Shown piece by piece: positions 17,390 to 25,931 of a stretch of 64,000 bases of DNA. The stretch spans positions 1,922,001-1,986,000 of the forward strand of contig NZ_JAVIWI010000001.1 of NCBI RefSeq assembly GCF_034314085.1. Reading direction: 5' to 3'. Positions within the stretch are counted from its first letter, which is position 1; each line of letters begins with the position of its first letter. The stretch is from Undibacterium sp. 5I1. GTDB lineage: Bacteria; Pseudomonadota; Gammaproteobacteria; Burkholderiales; Burkholderiaceae_D. A program made the position numbers and the translations under genes. The notes beneath the pieces were generated by a model. The model saw only the letters and a list, made by a program, of their open reading frames with translations. It did not search any database and was not told the origin of the DNA.

Positions 17390-17475
17390 TATACTCCTAC
17401 CATGTATATTCTAGATGTCCATATATTTAATGGACAATTTAGCTATTTTTATATTTTTTAATGGGAGTATATATA
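17390..17475 (+). repeat. 86-bp intergenic element, family A copy 4
   Basis: Left end TATACTCCTACCATG pairs with right end AATGGGAGTATA. The central stem TGTCCAT-N7-ATGGACA has 7 perfect pairs. This copy shows the left-right terminal pairing most clearly. Confidence 0.8.
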
Positions 17476-17526
17476 TTTGCGGGCTACTTTCAGATTAAAT
17501 GCTAATACTGTTCGAAATCAGTAGAA

Positions 17527-17670
17527 CGTCACTCCGGTATCGTTTTAGCCGGACTCCGGCGACGTTTTTTGCGCGACCTATATGGACAGAAAAACATGGC
17601 TAGAAATTAGCGACCTCATTCTGAAATTAACGACACGGGATTCCAGCTAAACCCATGTTGGAATGACATA
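17527..17670. repeat. Two short hairpin repeats upstream of ccoN
   Basis: At 17527-17562, ACGTC and CCGG segments recur inverted as CCGG and GACGT. At 17638-17670, ATTCCAGC pairs with GTTGGAAT and is followed by GACA, matching the hairpin at 9521-9545. They appear to be decayed members of a dispersed repeat. Confidence 0.5.
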
Positions 17671-17802
17671 CAAAAGAATTGAGCTTCTAACAAAATACAT
17701 ACCACATCAATCCAGGCAGATTGCTTTTAATGCGATCTTGTTTGCGCCATCAGACTAAATACGCATTAATCTCTACATCAATAGCGACAAGTTGAACCTT
17801 AC

Positions 17803-17816
17803 TTGATACACATCAA
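17803..17816 (+). promoter_or_regulatory. FNR box of the ccoNOQP operon, class II position
   Basis: TTGATACACATCAA is a perfect site centred at 17809.5. TATGCT at 17839-17844 is a good -10 and predicts a start near 17851, exactly 41.5 bases from the site centre. The leader to the GTG start is about 28 bases and includes TGGGAGAA. Confidence 0.9.
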
Positions 17817-17878
17817 GGAATCTTTATCAATCGCCACTTATGCTACTTCCATGATCGAAATATCCTGGGAGAATCTGA

Positions 17879-19306
17879 GTGGACAAAGCACTAAACTATA
17901 ACTACAAAGTCGTGCAGCAGTTTTCTGTCGCGACTATTGTTTGGGGTGTGGTCGGTATGCTGGTTGGTGCGCTGATTGCCGCTCAGCTGGCATGGCCAGA
18001 ACTGAATTTTGACATCCCTTGGCTTACCTACGGTCGCTTGCGTCCGCTACATACTAATGCGGTGATTTTTGCCTTTGGCGGTAGCGCATTAATGGCGACC
18101 TCGTTTTATGTCGTGCAGCGCACTTGTCAGGTCAGATTATTCTCCGATGGCTTGGCTGCTTTTACTTTCTGGGGCTGGCAGCTGGTGATTGTGCTGGCAG
18201 CGATTACGTTACCTTTGGGGATGACTCAAGGTAAAGAATACGCTGAGCTAGAGTGGCCTATCGATCTGTTGCTGGCGGTGGTCTGGGTGTCATATGCAGT
18301 GGTATTTTTTGGTACTCTGCTTAAGCGTAAAGTGCCGCATATCTACGTTGCTAACTGGTTCTTCGGTGCGTTTATTCTGACAGTCGCGTTATTACATATT
18401 GTGAATAGCGCTGCGATGCCTGTCTCGCTGACCAAATCCTATTCTGCTTATTCCGGCGTACAAGATGCGATGATTGAATGGTGGTACGGCCACAATGCGG
18501 TCGGCTTCTTTTTGACGGCGGGCTTCCTGGGAATGATGTACTACTTCATTCCTAAACAGGCGGAGCGTCCTGTGTATTCATATCGTCTTTCTATCGTCCA
18601 TTTCTGGGCGCTGATCTTCACGTATATGTGGGCGGGTCCGCATCATTTGCATTACACCGCTTTGCCCGATTGGACACAATCGATAGGCATGGTGTTCTCT
18701 CTGATACTGCTGGCACCTTCGTGGGGCGGCATGATCAACGGCATCATGACCTTGTCTGGCGCATGGCACAAATTGCGTACCGATCCAATTCTTAAATTTC
18801 TGGTGGTATCGCTATCCTTTTACGGTATGTCTACCTTTGAAGGTCCGATGATGTCGATCAAAACGGTCAATGCTTTATCGCATTACACCGACTGGACGAT
18901 AGGTCATGTGCATTCAGGCGCTTTGGGTTGGGTTGGCTTTATCACGATGGGTTCGATGTATTACATGATCCCTCGCCTCTCTGGAAAAGTAGAAATGTGG
19001 AGTAAGTCCTTGATAGAACTCCACTTCTGGGTCGCCACCGTCGGTATCGTTTTATATATCGCTGCTATGTGGATTGCCGGTGTGATGCAAGGCTTGATGT
19101 GGCGTGCAGTCAATCCTGACGGCACCTTGACCTACACCTTTGTAGAGAGCGTGAAAGCGACTTATCCATATTACGTAGTGAGATTTAGTGGCGGTTTGTT
19201 GTACCTGAGCGGCATGTTGATGATGGCATTTAACGTGTTTATGACGATGCGTGATAGTCAGCCGGTAAATACCCGCATCCCTGTCTTTGCTGGTGCGCAT
19301 GCTTAG
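17879..19306 (+). CDS. ccoN: cbb3-type cytochrome c oxidase subunit I
   Basis: CcoN is the catalytic subunit, with heme b and the heme b3/CuB centre reducing oxygen to water. The 475-residue membrane protein contains [48 protein letters not shown] and [14 protein letters not shown], which carry the conserved histidine ligands. The start is GTG at 17879 ([12 protein letters not shown]), with TGGGAGAA a few bases upstream. No ATG fits. It is the first gene of ccoNOQP and lies under a perfect class II FNR site. Length is normal for the family. Confidence 0.96.
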   Translation: MDKALNYNYKVVQQFSVATIVWGVVGMLVGALIAAQLAWPELNFDIPWLTYGRLRPLHTNAVIFAFGGSALMATSFYVVQRTCQVRLFSDGLAAFTFWGWQLVIVLAAITLPLGMTQGKEYAELEWPIDLLLAVVWVSYAVVFFGTLLKRKVPHIYVANWFFGAFILTVALLHIVNSAAMPVSLTKSYSAYSGVQDAMIEWWYGHNAVGFFLTAGFLGMMYYFIPKQAERPVYSYRLSIVHFWALIFTYMWAGPHHLHYTALPDWTQSIGMVFSLILLAPSWGGMINGIMTLSGAWHKLRTDPILKFLVVSLSFYGMSTFEGPMMSIKTVNALSHYTDWTIGHVHSGALGWVGFITMGSMYYMIPRLSGKVEMWSKSLIELHFWVATVGIVLYIAAMWIAGVMQGLMWRAVNPDGTLTYTFVESVKATYPYYVVRFSGGLLYLSGMLMMAFNVFMTMRDSQPVNTRIPVFAGAHA

Positions 19307-19369
19307 CTTGATTCGCCTTGCTGAATGAACTCAGTCCCAACAGCAAATAACAGTATTGAGGAGTAATCA

Positions 19370-20020
19370 ATGAAGTCCCCTTCTAAGTTGTCATCGAAGT
19401 TCTCACCGAAGTTCTCACATGAGTGGATAGAAAAAAATCCATGGTTATTAATCGTACTGATTGTGTTGGTTGTCAGCTTTGGTGGTCTGGTAGAAATCGT
19501 ACCGCTATTTTTCCAAAAATCGACGACCGAACCAGTCACGGGGCTGAAACCTTATTCGGCACTGCGACTGACCGGCAGGGATATTTATATACGTGAGGGT
19601 TGCTACAACTGTCACTCGCAAATGATCCGCCCTTTCCGTGCCGAGACCGAGCGTTACGGACATTATTCGGTCGCTGGCGAGTCTGTCTATGACAGGCCTT
19701 TTCAATGGGGATCAAAACGTACTGGTCCTGATCTGGCGCGGGTCGGTGGCAGATATAGCGATGAATGGCATCAAACGCATTTAAACAACCCGCGTGACCT
19801 GGTACCAGAATCGAATATGCCTGGCTATCCATGGCTTGCTAAGACCAAACTCGACCCCGCTGATATCGCACCCAAAATGCGTGCTTTAAAACGCTTGGGC
19901 GATCCCTACACCGACGACGAGATTCTGCACGCACCGGAGGCCTTAGAAGGAAAAACAGAGCAAGACGCACTGATTGCCTATCTTCAAGAATTGGGCATCT
20001 TAATTAAGAGCAGGAGATAA
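19370..20020 (+). CDS. ccoO: cbb3 oxidase monoheme cytochrome c subunit
   Basis: CcoO passes electrons from CcoP to CcoN. The 216-residue protein has one membrane helix ([21 protein letters not shown], residues ~23-43) and the heme-c site C78-Y-N-C81-H82 within [15 protein letters not shown], a family hallmark. GAGGAG lies 7-12 bases before the ATG. The first 15 residues ([15 protein letters not shown]) are encoded by three 12-base tandem units (19379-19414) and extend beyond the usual start of homologues. The gene sits between ccoN and ccoQ as expected. Confidence 0.95.
   Translation: MKSPSKLSSKFSPKFSHEWIEKNPWLLIVLIVLVVSFGGLVEIVPLFFQKSTTEPVTGLKPYSALRLTGRDIYIREGCYNCHSQMIRPFRAETERYGHYSVAGESVYDRPFQWGSKRTGPDLARVGGRYSDEWHQTHLNNPRDLVPESNMPGYPWLAKTKLDPADIAPKMRALKRLGDPYTDDEILHAPEALEGKTEQDALIAYLQELGILIKSRR
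19379..19414 (+). repeat. 12-base tandem repeats at the 5' end of ccoO
   Basis: TCATCGAAGTTC (19391-19402) is followed by TCACCGAAGTTC (19403-19414) and preceded by a weaker unit CCTTCTAAGTTG (19379-19390). They encode [11 protein letters not shown] and preserve the frame. Confidence 0.75.
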
Positions 20021-20022
20021 AA

Positions 20023-20256
20023 ATGGAATTCGTCACTTTCTTAACTGACATGCGCAGCATTACGACGGTTGCTTGTTTGCTTGTATTTCTCGGCATTGTG
20101 TACTGGTCATATAACGGCAAACAACAAACTGCATTTGATGAGGCCGCAAATCTGCCCTTTGCAGATGAGTTTGCGGATGGGCTTCCAGACACACCTCAAG
20201 CACAGTCTGCTAATAGTAACGACAGTACTCACTCAGCGGAGTCTCATCATGGCTGA
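20023..20256 (+). CDS. ccoQ: cbb3 oxidase subunit CcoQ
   Basis: This small 77-residue protein has one membrane helix (TVACLLVFLGIVYWSYN), then an FDEAANLPFADE motif typical of CcoQ/FixQ. CcoQ stabilises the assembled complex. It starts 2 bases after the ccoO stop and its 3' end overlaps the ccoP start by 8 bases, so the operon is translationally coupled. The C-terminal tail is Ser/Asn/His-rich and unremarkable. Confidence 0.93.
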   Translation: MEFVTFLTDMRSITTVACLLVFLGIVYWSYNGKQQTAFDEAANLPFADEFADGLPDTPQAQSANSNDSTHSAESHHG

Positions 20257-21196
20257 TTTTACAAGTGATTTTTGGGGTGCTTATATTGCTCTGTTGACGG
20301 TGCTAAGCATTATTGGTTGCGGAGTATTGCTGTGGACGCAGGCAACAGCAAAAGTCAAAATATCGACCGATGCAAATGGGGAACCAGGCCCTGTTGAAAC
20401 GACAGGTCATCTATGGGATGAGGATTTGGGCGAGTTAAATAATCCTCTTCCCCGCTGGTGGATGTGGTTGTTTGTATTGACGATTATCTTCGGCGGAATT
20501 TATCTCTATCTGTATCCCGGCTTAGGAACTTATGCCGGCAAATTGGGTTGGCAATCAAGCGGGCAATACCAAAAAGAATTGAAAATCGCCGATGCTGAAT
20601 ATGGCCCACTATTTGAAAAATATTTACATCAAGATTTGAAAGCAGTAGCAGCAGATCCACAAGCACATCTGATTGGGGAGCGGCTATTTCTGACCTATTG
20701 TGCGCAGTGCCATGGATCGGATGCGCATGGCAATAAAGGCTTTCCTAACCTGACGGATAAAGACTGGCTGTATGGTGGCGCTCCAGACGTCATCAAAACG
20801 ACCATCATGTATGGACGTAACGGCCAAATGCCGCCGATGGGCGCGGTCGTCGGTACGGATGATGAGGTCAGAAACGTGGCTCACTATGTGTTGAGCTTGT
20901 CTGGGTCTACTCATGACCCGATTAAAGCCGCGTTTGGCAAATCTAAATTTACCGCTTGCATTGGTTGCCATAGCGCTGGCGGCATCGGTAATCAAGCCTT
21001 AGGTGCACCGGCACTGAACGACAAAATCTGGCTATATGGCGGCAGCCTGGACACGATTATGGAGACGATTAATAAAGGTCGTAAAAATACGATGCCACCG
21101 TTTAAAGATTTTTTGGGTGAGGCAAAAGTACAAGTGCTTGCGGCTTATGTCTGGAGTTTATCGAATGAAGCAGAGATAAAAGCTGCACAAAAATGA
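20249..21196 (+). CDS. ccoP: cbb3 oxidase diheme cytochrome c subunit
   Basis: CcoP accepts electrons from soluble cytochromes. The ATG at 20249 lies inside the ccoQ end and gives MADFTSDFWGAYIALLTVL, a membrane helix. A second helix (WWMWLFVLTIIFGGIYLYLYP) follows. Two heme-c sites, CAQCHGSDAHG and CIGCHSAGG, lie in two cytochrome c domains. The 315-residue length is typical. The frame is open further upstream, but that segment overlaps ccoQ and has no family similarity. Confidence 0.95.
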   Translation: MADFTSDFWGAYIALLTVLSIIGCGVLLWTQATAKVKISTDANGEPGPVETTGHLWDEDLGELNNPLPRWWMWLFVLTIIFGGIYLYLYPGLGTYAGKLGWQSSGQYQKELKIADAEYGPLFEKYLHQDLKAVAADPQAHLIGERLFLTYCAQCHGSDAHGNKGFPNLTDKDWLYGGAPDVIKTTIMYGRNGQMPPMGAVVGTDDEVRNVAHYVLSLSGSTHDPIKAAFGKSKFTACIGCHSAGGIGNQALGAPALNDKIWLYGGSLDTIMETINKGRKNTMPPFKDFLGEAKVQVLAAYVWSLSNEAEIKAAQK

Positions 21197-21232
21197 ACTC
21201 GCTAATCATCATTCAATGGGACCTTGTGCGCT

Positions 21233-22660
21233 ATGTCTGATATACAGCCGCCCGAAATACGAGATCACGCAGATCCTGTAGAACCTCAATACGCGACCAT
21301 TAAAATGTACGCGTCAAGAGAGGACATTTATCCGCGCGAAGTAACAGGGTTTTTTGCCAACTGGCGCTGGGCTTGCGTCTGGCTTACCCAACTGGTGTTT
21401 TATGGTGTGCCTTGGCTGGCATGGAATGATCGTCAGGCGGTGTTGTTTGATTTGGCCGCAAGGAAGTTCTATTTGTTTGGCATCGTGCTATGGCCACAGG
21501 ATTTTATTTATCTGACCGCTCTGTTAATTATTTGCGCTTACTCATTATTTTTATTTACGACGGTTGCTGGCCGTCTTTGGTGTGGCTTTGCTTGCCCACA
21601 AACGGTTTATACCGAAATTTTTATGTGGGTAGAACGGAAGATTGAAGGTAGCCGCAGCGCCCGTATCAAATTAAGTAAGCAAAATTGGACGCTGGCAAAA
21701 GTCAGTAAAAAATGTGCCAAGCATGCGATCTGGCTAGGAATCGCTTTGTGGACAGGTATCAGCTTTGTAGGCTACTTCACGCCAATCAAAACATTGATGC
21801 AAGAAATATTATTAGTCACACTGGGACCATGGGAATTATTCTGGGTTTTATTTTATGCGCTGGCAACTTATGGTAATGCGGGGTGGATGCGTGAGCAAGT
21901 GTGTAAATACATGTGCCCGTATGCACGCTTCCAAAGTGTGATGTTTGACCAGGACACGTTGATCGTGACCTACGATCAGCAGCGCGGGGAACCGCGTAGC
22001 ACAAAGACAGCTAAAAATCCTGTGCTTGGATCGTGTATCGATTGCTCAATTTGCGTTCAGGTATGCCCGACCGGTATCGATATCCGGGACGGCCTGCAAT
22101 ACGAATGTATAGGCTGTGCCGCCTGCGTAGACGCCTGCGATACGGTGATGGATAAGATCGGAGCACCAAAGGGCTTGATTCGTTTTTCTACCGCAAATGC
22201 GATCAAAAATAATCTGTCAGAACAACAGGTTTTGAAGTCAATCTTCCGCTCAAGAGTCTTGATCTATAGCGCTATCTTGGTCGTCATCGTATCGGTATTA
22301 GCGATCAATTTACTAACACGTGTCCCCTTAAAACTAGACGTTATCCGTGACCGCGGCTCTATGGGTAGAGAATTAAATGAAGGCGTGATTGAAAATGTTT
22401 ATAAGCTACAAATTATGAACACGGCGGAAGCAAATCATATTTATCGCATCAAAGTATCGGGGCTGGACTCAATCCGTTTAGACAGCCCCGACCAAATCGA
22501 GCTGCCAGGAGCTACTACAAAAGCGATACCAGTCCGGGTGCATGTAGACCACGATCATGGCAAACAAGGTAGTAACAAAATTTGGTTTCAGCTTGAAGCG
22601 ATCGATAATCCGGCCTTGCAGGTCAAAGAAAAAGCTGTATTTATTATTCCCCACAATTAG
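21233..22660 (+). CDS. ccoG: cbb3 oxidase accessory protein CcoG (cupric reductase type)
   Basis: CcoG is a membrane iron-sulfur protein that reduces Cu(II) to Cu(I) for oxidase assembly in Rhodobacter-type systems. The 475-residue product has several membrane helices (RWACVWLTQLVFYGVPWLAW, GRLWCGFACPQTVYTE with a CGFACPQ motif). It carries a two-cluster ferredoxin segment, CIDCSICVQVCP then CIGCAACVDACD, and a C-terminal FixG-type immunoglobulin-like domain. The ATG at 21233 is chosen over a TTG at 21224. It follows ccoP by 36 bases and precedes ccoH. Confidence 0.95.
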   Translation: MSDIQPPEIRDHADPVEPQYATIKMYASREDIYPREVTGFFANWRWACVWLTQLVFYGVPWLAWNDRQAVLFDLAARKFYLFGIVLWPQDFIYLTALLIICAYSLFLFTTVAGRLWCGFACPQTVYTEIFMWVERKIEGSRSARIKLSKQNWTLAKVSKKCAKHAIWLGIALWTGISFVGYFTPIKTLMQEILLVTLGPWELFWVLFYALATYGNAGWMREQVCKYMCPYARFQSVMFDQDTLIVTYDQQRGEPRSTKTAKNPVLGSCIDCSICVQVCPTGIDIRDGLQYECIGCAACVDACDTVMDKIGAPKGLIRFSTANAIKNNLSEQQVLKSIFRSRVLIYSAILVVIVSVLAINLLTRVPLKLDVIRDRGSMGRELNEGVIENVYKLQIMNTAEANHIYRIKVSGLDSIRLDSPDQIELPGATTKAIPVRVHVDHDHGKQGSNKIWFQLEAIDNPALQVKEKAVFIIPHN

Positions 22661-22669
22661 GAGCGTGTG

Positions 22670-23200
22670 ATGTCGACCTCACCTATTTCAGCACCCATCT
22701 CTATCAACACTAAGCAAGCACCTTGGTTTAAACAAATCTGGCTTTGGTTCCTGTTAGCGCCACCGATTGTTGCAGTGGTTGCCGGCTCGTATATGGTGTC
22801 GATCGCCTTCCGAGAACAAGATGCGATGGTGGTGGATGATTATTATAGAGAAGGCCAGGCAATCAATCAGGACCTGCGGCGTGACAAGGTGGCTGCGGCA
22901 TTAAAGTTAAACGCATCCATACAATACGATGCTGCGAGCGGGATCATTAAAGGAAAACTCAGTAGCGATCAAAAAATATCAACCGGTATCTTAACGATGA
23001 AATTGGTTCACCCTACTCAACCATCTAAAGATCTGGCGATCAAAACACCAGTAGATGAATCCGGTAATTTTTCTTTAGCACTACCGTTATTAGATAAAGC
23101 AGCCTGGCAAGTCACGCTAGAAGATCAGCCTAAGCAATGGCGTCTTAGTGGAGTCTGGAACTGGCCCTTACAGCAAGCAATCGTCCTAGATCCGCTTTGA
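22670..23200 (+). CDS. ccoH: cbb3 oxidase assembly protein CcoH/FixH
   Basis: The 176-residue protein has one membrane helix (IWLWFLLAPPIVAVVAGSYMVSIA) followed by MVVDDYYREGQAINQDL, the FixH signature. CcoH stays associated with the oxidase and is needed for its stability. TTAGGAG lies 6 bases before the ATG at 22670. A GTG three bases upstream could also start. It follows ccoG by 9 bases. Confidence 0.92.
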   Translation: MSTSPISAPISINTKQAPWFKQIWLWFLLAPPIVAVVAGSYMVSIAFREQDAMVVDDYYREGQAINQDLRRDKVAAALKLNASIQYDAASGIIKGKLSSDQKISTGILTMKLVHPTQPSKDLAIKTPVDESGNFSLALPLLDKAAWQVTLEDQPKQWRLSGVWNWPLQQAIVLDPL

Positions 23201-23262
23201 TTGAATACGCAAGTAAGCCAACAAACTGGTCGGCAGTTTTTACAATAACAAAGGAGACAAAC

Positions 23263-23511
23263 ATGCGACGCGCTATAGCAATATTATGGTCATCTTTTTT
23301 GGTTGCGGTTGCTGCCGAAGGTTTGTTCTTTTCTATTTTTGATCCGCATGACCTGGTGTTTTCTGGCGTGCCGATTGAGTTATCCAGACCCGCCATCTAT
23401 ACATTAGGATTTTTTAGCTTCTGGATATGTTGTGCATTATCCAGCGCGCTTACCTGCTATTTGCTAGTGGCTAATTCTGATAGCAGTATTAAGAGCCAAC
23501 CCTCTTTTTAG
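23263..23511 (+). CDS. Small membrane protein between ccoH and fnr, function unknown
   Basis: I do not recognise this 82-residue protein beyond its layout. Two hydrophobic segments are visible, AIAILWSSFLVAVAAEGLFFSIF (with FDPHDL after it) and AIYTLGFFSFWICCALSSALTCYLLV. The ATG at 23263 has AAGGAG 8 bases upstream, and an earlier in-frame start at 23197 adds no plausible sequence. It is the last + gene of the cco cluster, 62 bases after ccoH, facing fnr. I infer a role near the cbb3 oxidase from position only. Confidence 0.75.
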   Translation: MRRAIAILWSSFLVAVAAEGLFFSIFDPHDLVFSGVPIELSRPAIYTLGFFSFWICCALSSALTCYLLVANSDSSIKSQPSF

Positions 23512-23636
23512 TACAAGCCTGCGTTGAGTTGAATAGGAAGACTGACATTTTCTGAAGAAAAATAAAATGAAGCAGATAAAAAAATGCTGGCATCAAGCTC
23601 GACTCAAACAATACTTAAACAATACGTAGGTAAGGT

Positions 23637-24416
23637 CTAAGCACAATGATCAGTACCTGCCGCAATTGATTTTAAGGTAAGTAATTGCAGGAGTTCGATA
23701 TCGCGCTGATCGACTGAAAGCAGCTCTAACTTTTTAAATTTGCTTAGCAGGCGACTGACGCTTTCTATCGTCAAGCCAAGATAGCCGCCGATTTCTTCGC
23801 GTGACATGCGAAGTTGAAAACGTGTTGCCGAATATCCTCGCGCAGCATAGCGCGAGGATAGATTCACCAAAAAAGCAGCAAATTTCTGGTCGGCACGCAT
23901 GCTACCCAACAGCAACATCACGTTTTGCTCTCGATTAATTTCACGACTCATGATGCGGTGAAAATGGCTCAGTAAGGTTGGTACTTCACCAAATAGATGC
24001 TCCAGGCTATTAAACGGTATCTCACACACCTCGCTGTCTTCCAGTGCAATTGCCTCACAATGATGAGCGTTACTACCAATCGCGTCCATCCCTAGCAATT
24101 CGCCAGCCATTTGAAAGCCGGTTATATGTTGCTGACCGATAGAGTTTGTTTGAGAGGTTTTAAAATGCCCAACCCGGATCGCGTATAAATTGGTGAACGG
24201 TTCACCCATGCGATACAAGGCATCATCCCGCTTGATCCGTCTTCTACGGCCAATGATGCTGTCCAACTTATCCATATCCGCTTCGGCCAATCCCATGGGA
24301 AGGCATAATTGATGCAGACTACAGGCGGCACAGTGAATCCGAATATCTTGCAATTTAAGTGGTGGGATCGTTGAGGTGCTTGCTGGCGTAGCCAGATGAG
24401 GAAGATGTACGTTCAT
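23637..24416 (-). CDS. fnr: Oxygen-sensing FNR/Anr-type transcription regulator
   Basis: The 259-residue protein has C29-x2-C32-x5-C38 at the N-terminus and C131 in VCEIPF. This repeats the spacing of the four E. coli FNR cluster ligands (20, 23, 29, 122) exactly. A CRP-type sensor domain follows, then the helix-turn-helix REEIGGYLGLTIESVSRLLSKF, with the E-SR residues that read TTGAT-N4-ATCAA. It should therefore lose a 4Fe-4S cluster in oxygen and activate genes when oxygen is low. The ATG at 24416 is used and the TTG at 24443 is less likely. Five perfect sites for it lie in this window. Confidence 0.95.
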   Translation of the reverse strand: MNVHLPHLATPASTSTIPPLKLQDIRIHCAACSLHQLCLPMGLAEADMDKLDSIIGRRRRIKRDDALYRMGEPFTNLYAIRVGHFKTSQTNSIGQQHITGFQMAGELLGMDAIGSNAHHCEAIALEDSEVCEIPFNSLEHLFGEVPTLLSHFHRIMSREINREQNVMLLLGSMRADQKFAAFLVNLSSRYAARGYSATRFQLRMSREEIGGYLGLTIESVSRLLSKFKKLELLSVDQRDIELLQLLTLKSIAAGTDHCA

Positions 24417-24593
24417 AAGTTGCAACCCTGAGACTGTAATCAATGAATTGAGTTTAGCGCAAATGCATCGCTAAATTTTATTTAAATTATTGCAATATGA
24501 AAGCGGTCTCTGAACTCAAATTACCCTAAGAAGGTGGATGTATATCCTTATTTTTCCAACAGCATGGCATTAATCGATTGTCCTTAATCAGAA

Positions 24594-24626
24594 ATAGGCA
24601 ATCGAGACTATGCCTCGATTGCCTAT
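24594..24626 (-). terminator. 13-bp inverted repeat downstream of ompW
   Basis: ATAGGCAATCGAG (24594-24606) and CTCGATTGCCTAT (24614-24626) form a perfect 13-bp stem with a 7-base loop. It lies about 50 bases past the ompW stop on the minus strand, but only a weak T run follows. It is probably the ompW terminator. Confidence 0.6.
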
Positions 24627-24676
24627 CAACCCGGAATTTCTTTTAGAACAGCGCTCCATGTGCCTCTGGAGATTAT

Positions 24677-25294
24677 TTAGAAGCGATAACCTAGCCCAAC
24701 AGCGATCATCAAAGGGTCGACCTTTACTGCGCTGATTTTGGCACCAGAAATAAATACATCGCTACGTATCTGCACCTTTTTGATATCAGCATTAATTGAC
24801 CATCGTTTGTCTATCTTGTAATCCACGCCTGCCTGTAACGCTAGACCGACGCTGCTGTTTTCCAAAGAACCTGTGCCGTTAAGCAGATTCACGTCAGAAA
24901 TTCGAGTGTAATTTATACCAGCACCAAGATAAGGACTAAACTGCGCATCAGGTAAAAAATGATATTGAATCAGCAAAGTCGGAGGTAAATGTTTAAAGCT
25001 ACCGATATTTGTACCATCGAGATAAACATCATGTTTTTGCGGATAAGTCAGTACTAATTCTGCTGCAATATTTGGACTAAAAAAGTAAGAAATATCCAAC
25101 TCAGGAATCGTTTTGTCAGAAACCTCTAACCGGTCGGCTGGACCAACTCCACCAATAGGATCTGACTTATTTGCGGTCGACAAATGCTCTGCCCTGACTC
25201 GTACCAACCAAGGACTTTCTTGTGCACATGCAGTTGCAGAAAACATGCTTAACAGCGCAGCTGTTACTACCGATAACGCTATAGTCTTTTTCAT
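24677..25294 (-). CDS. ompW: Outer-membrane protein OmpW family
   Basis: The 205-residue protein has a signal peptide (MKKTIALSVVTAALLSMFSATACA), then a beta-barrel with SPWLVRVRAEHL, LDISYFFSPNIAAELVLTYPQKHDV, GSFKHLPPTLLIQYHF, a PYLGAGINYT strand and a C-terminal GLGYRF ending in phenylalanine. This matches the eight-stranded OmpW channel family. OmpW in enteric bacteria is FNR-controlled, and a perfect FNR box upstream suggests the same here. It stands as a single-gene unit. Confidence 0.93.
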   Translation of the reverse strand: MKKTIALSVVTAALLSMFSATACAQESPWLVRVRAEHLSTANKSDPIGGVGPADRLEVSDKTIPELDISYFFSPNIAAELVLTYPQKHDVYLDGTNIGSFKHLPPTLLIQYHFLPDAQFSPYLGAGINYTRISDVNLLNGTGSLENSSVGLALQAGVDYKIDKRWSINADIKKVQIRSDVFISGAKISAVKVDPLMIAVGLGYRF

Positions 25295-25359
25295 TTTTAC
25301 TTCCCCATCAATCGTCGTTTGTCTGGCAAGAAGTTTAATACTGCGACGAGTTATCAGCT

Positions 25360-25373
25360 TTGATGTAGATCAA
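25360..25373 (-). promoter_or_regulatory. FNR box of ompW, class II position
   Basis: TTGATGTAGATCAA is palindromic and centred at 25366.5. On the minus strand TAAACT (25337-25332) is the expected -10, identical to the hexamer at hemN, and predicts a start near 25325, about 31 bases before the ompW ATG. Confidence 0.88.
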
Positions 25374-25571
25374 CCCAGGTGAAACCTACAACTCAAATCT
25401 TGAAGTCTGCATGAGTGCAAGCTAACGGGAATGCAATATTTATCTGACGATGGATCTCTGATGGCCACAAAGTAATTTTGCGGTTATTTATTAGATGAAT
25501 GCAAACACAAAGAAACTTGTATTTATCAAGACTGAGGCAGATGATCAAAAGCTGTTTCTGATCACAGACAA

Positions 25572-25592
25572 GCCTCAAATTTTTCTTGAGGC
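25572..25592 (-). terminator. Hairpin downstream of tRNA-Arg
   Basis: GCCTCAA (25572-25578) and TTGAGGC (25586-25592) form a 7-bp stem located about 40 bases past the tRNA 3' end. The T run after it is poor, so its strength is doubtful. Confidence 0.4.
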
Positions 25593-25629
25593 TGATGACT
25601 TTAGAAAATCTGGGGATGTAGAAAAGAAG

Positions 25630-25703
<74 letters not shown>

Positions 25704-25931
25704 GCGGGAGAAGTATGTGAATTGTTATACAATAACACTTACCATAACAACCAAATATTCTGGTACAGAATACTTGGATTCAATTCAATCAAATTCTTAA
25801 GTGCTATTGAATTATTTAGTACTTATATTATTCGCGGTACTGGCCAAATAATATAAAAAACCGAAGGCTGAATAGTACATGGTATCGCTTCTATATTCAA
25901 TAATGCGACCGATACAATTTCAAATATAAAA

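Larger units (their letters stand above)
17229..17878. other. 650-base gap between ccoS and ccoN
   Basis: No gene is visible. The region holds TTCAAA-rich degenerate short repeats (17240-17300), family A copy 4 (17390-17475), two hairpin repeats (17527-17562 and 17638-17670) and the ccoN FNR promoter (17803-17851). Confidence 0.65.
25295..25629. other. Gap between ompW and tRNA-Arg
   Basis: The gap contains the ompW promoter with its FNR box and a hairpin downstream of the tRNA (25572-25592). A short minus-strand frame at 25393-25578 has no support. Confidence 0.5.

Noticed and set aside
24430..24460. Possible FNR autoregulatory site before fnr (ATCAATGAATTGAG)
   Set aside because: The half sites do not fit TTGAT-N4-ATCAA in order or spacing.
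25393..25578. Minus-strand 61-codon frame between ompW and tRNA-Arg
   Set aside because: No family similarity or start signal. The composition is that of AT-rich non-coding DNA.
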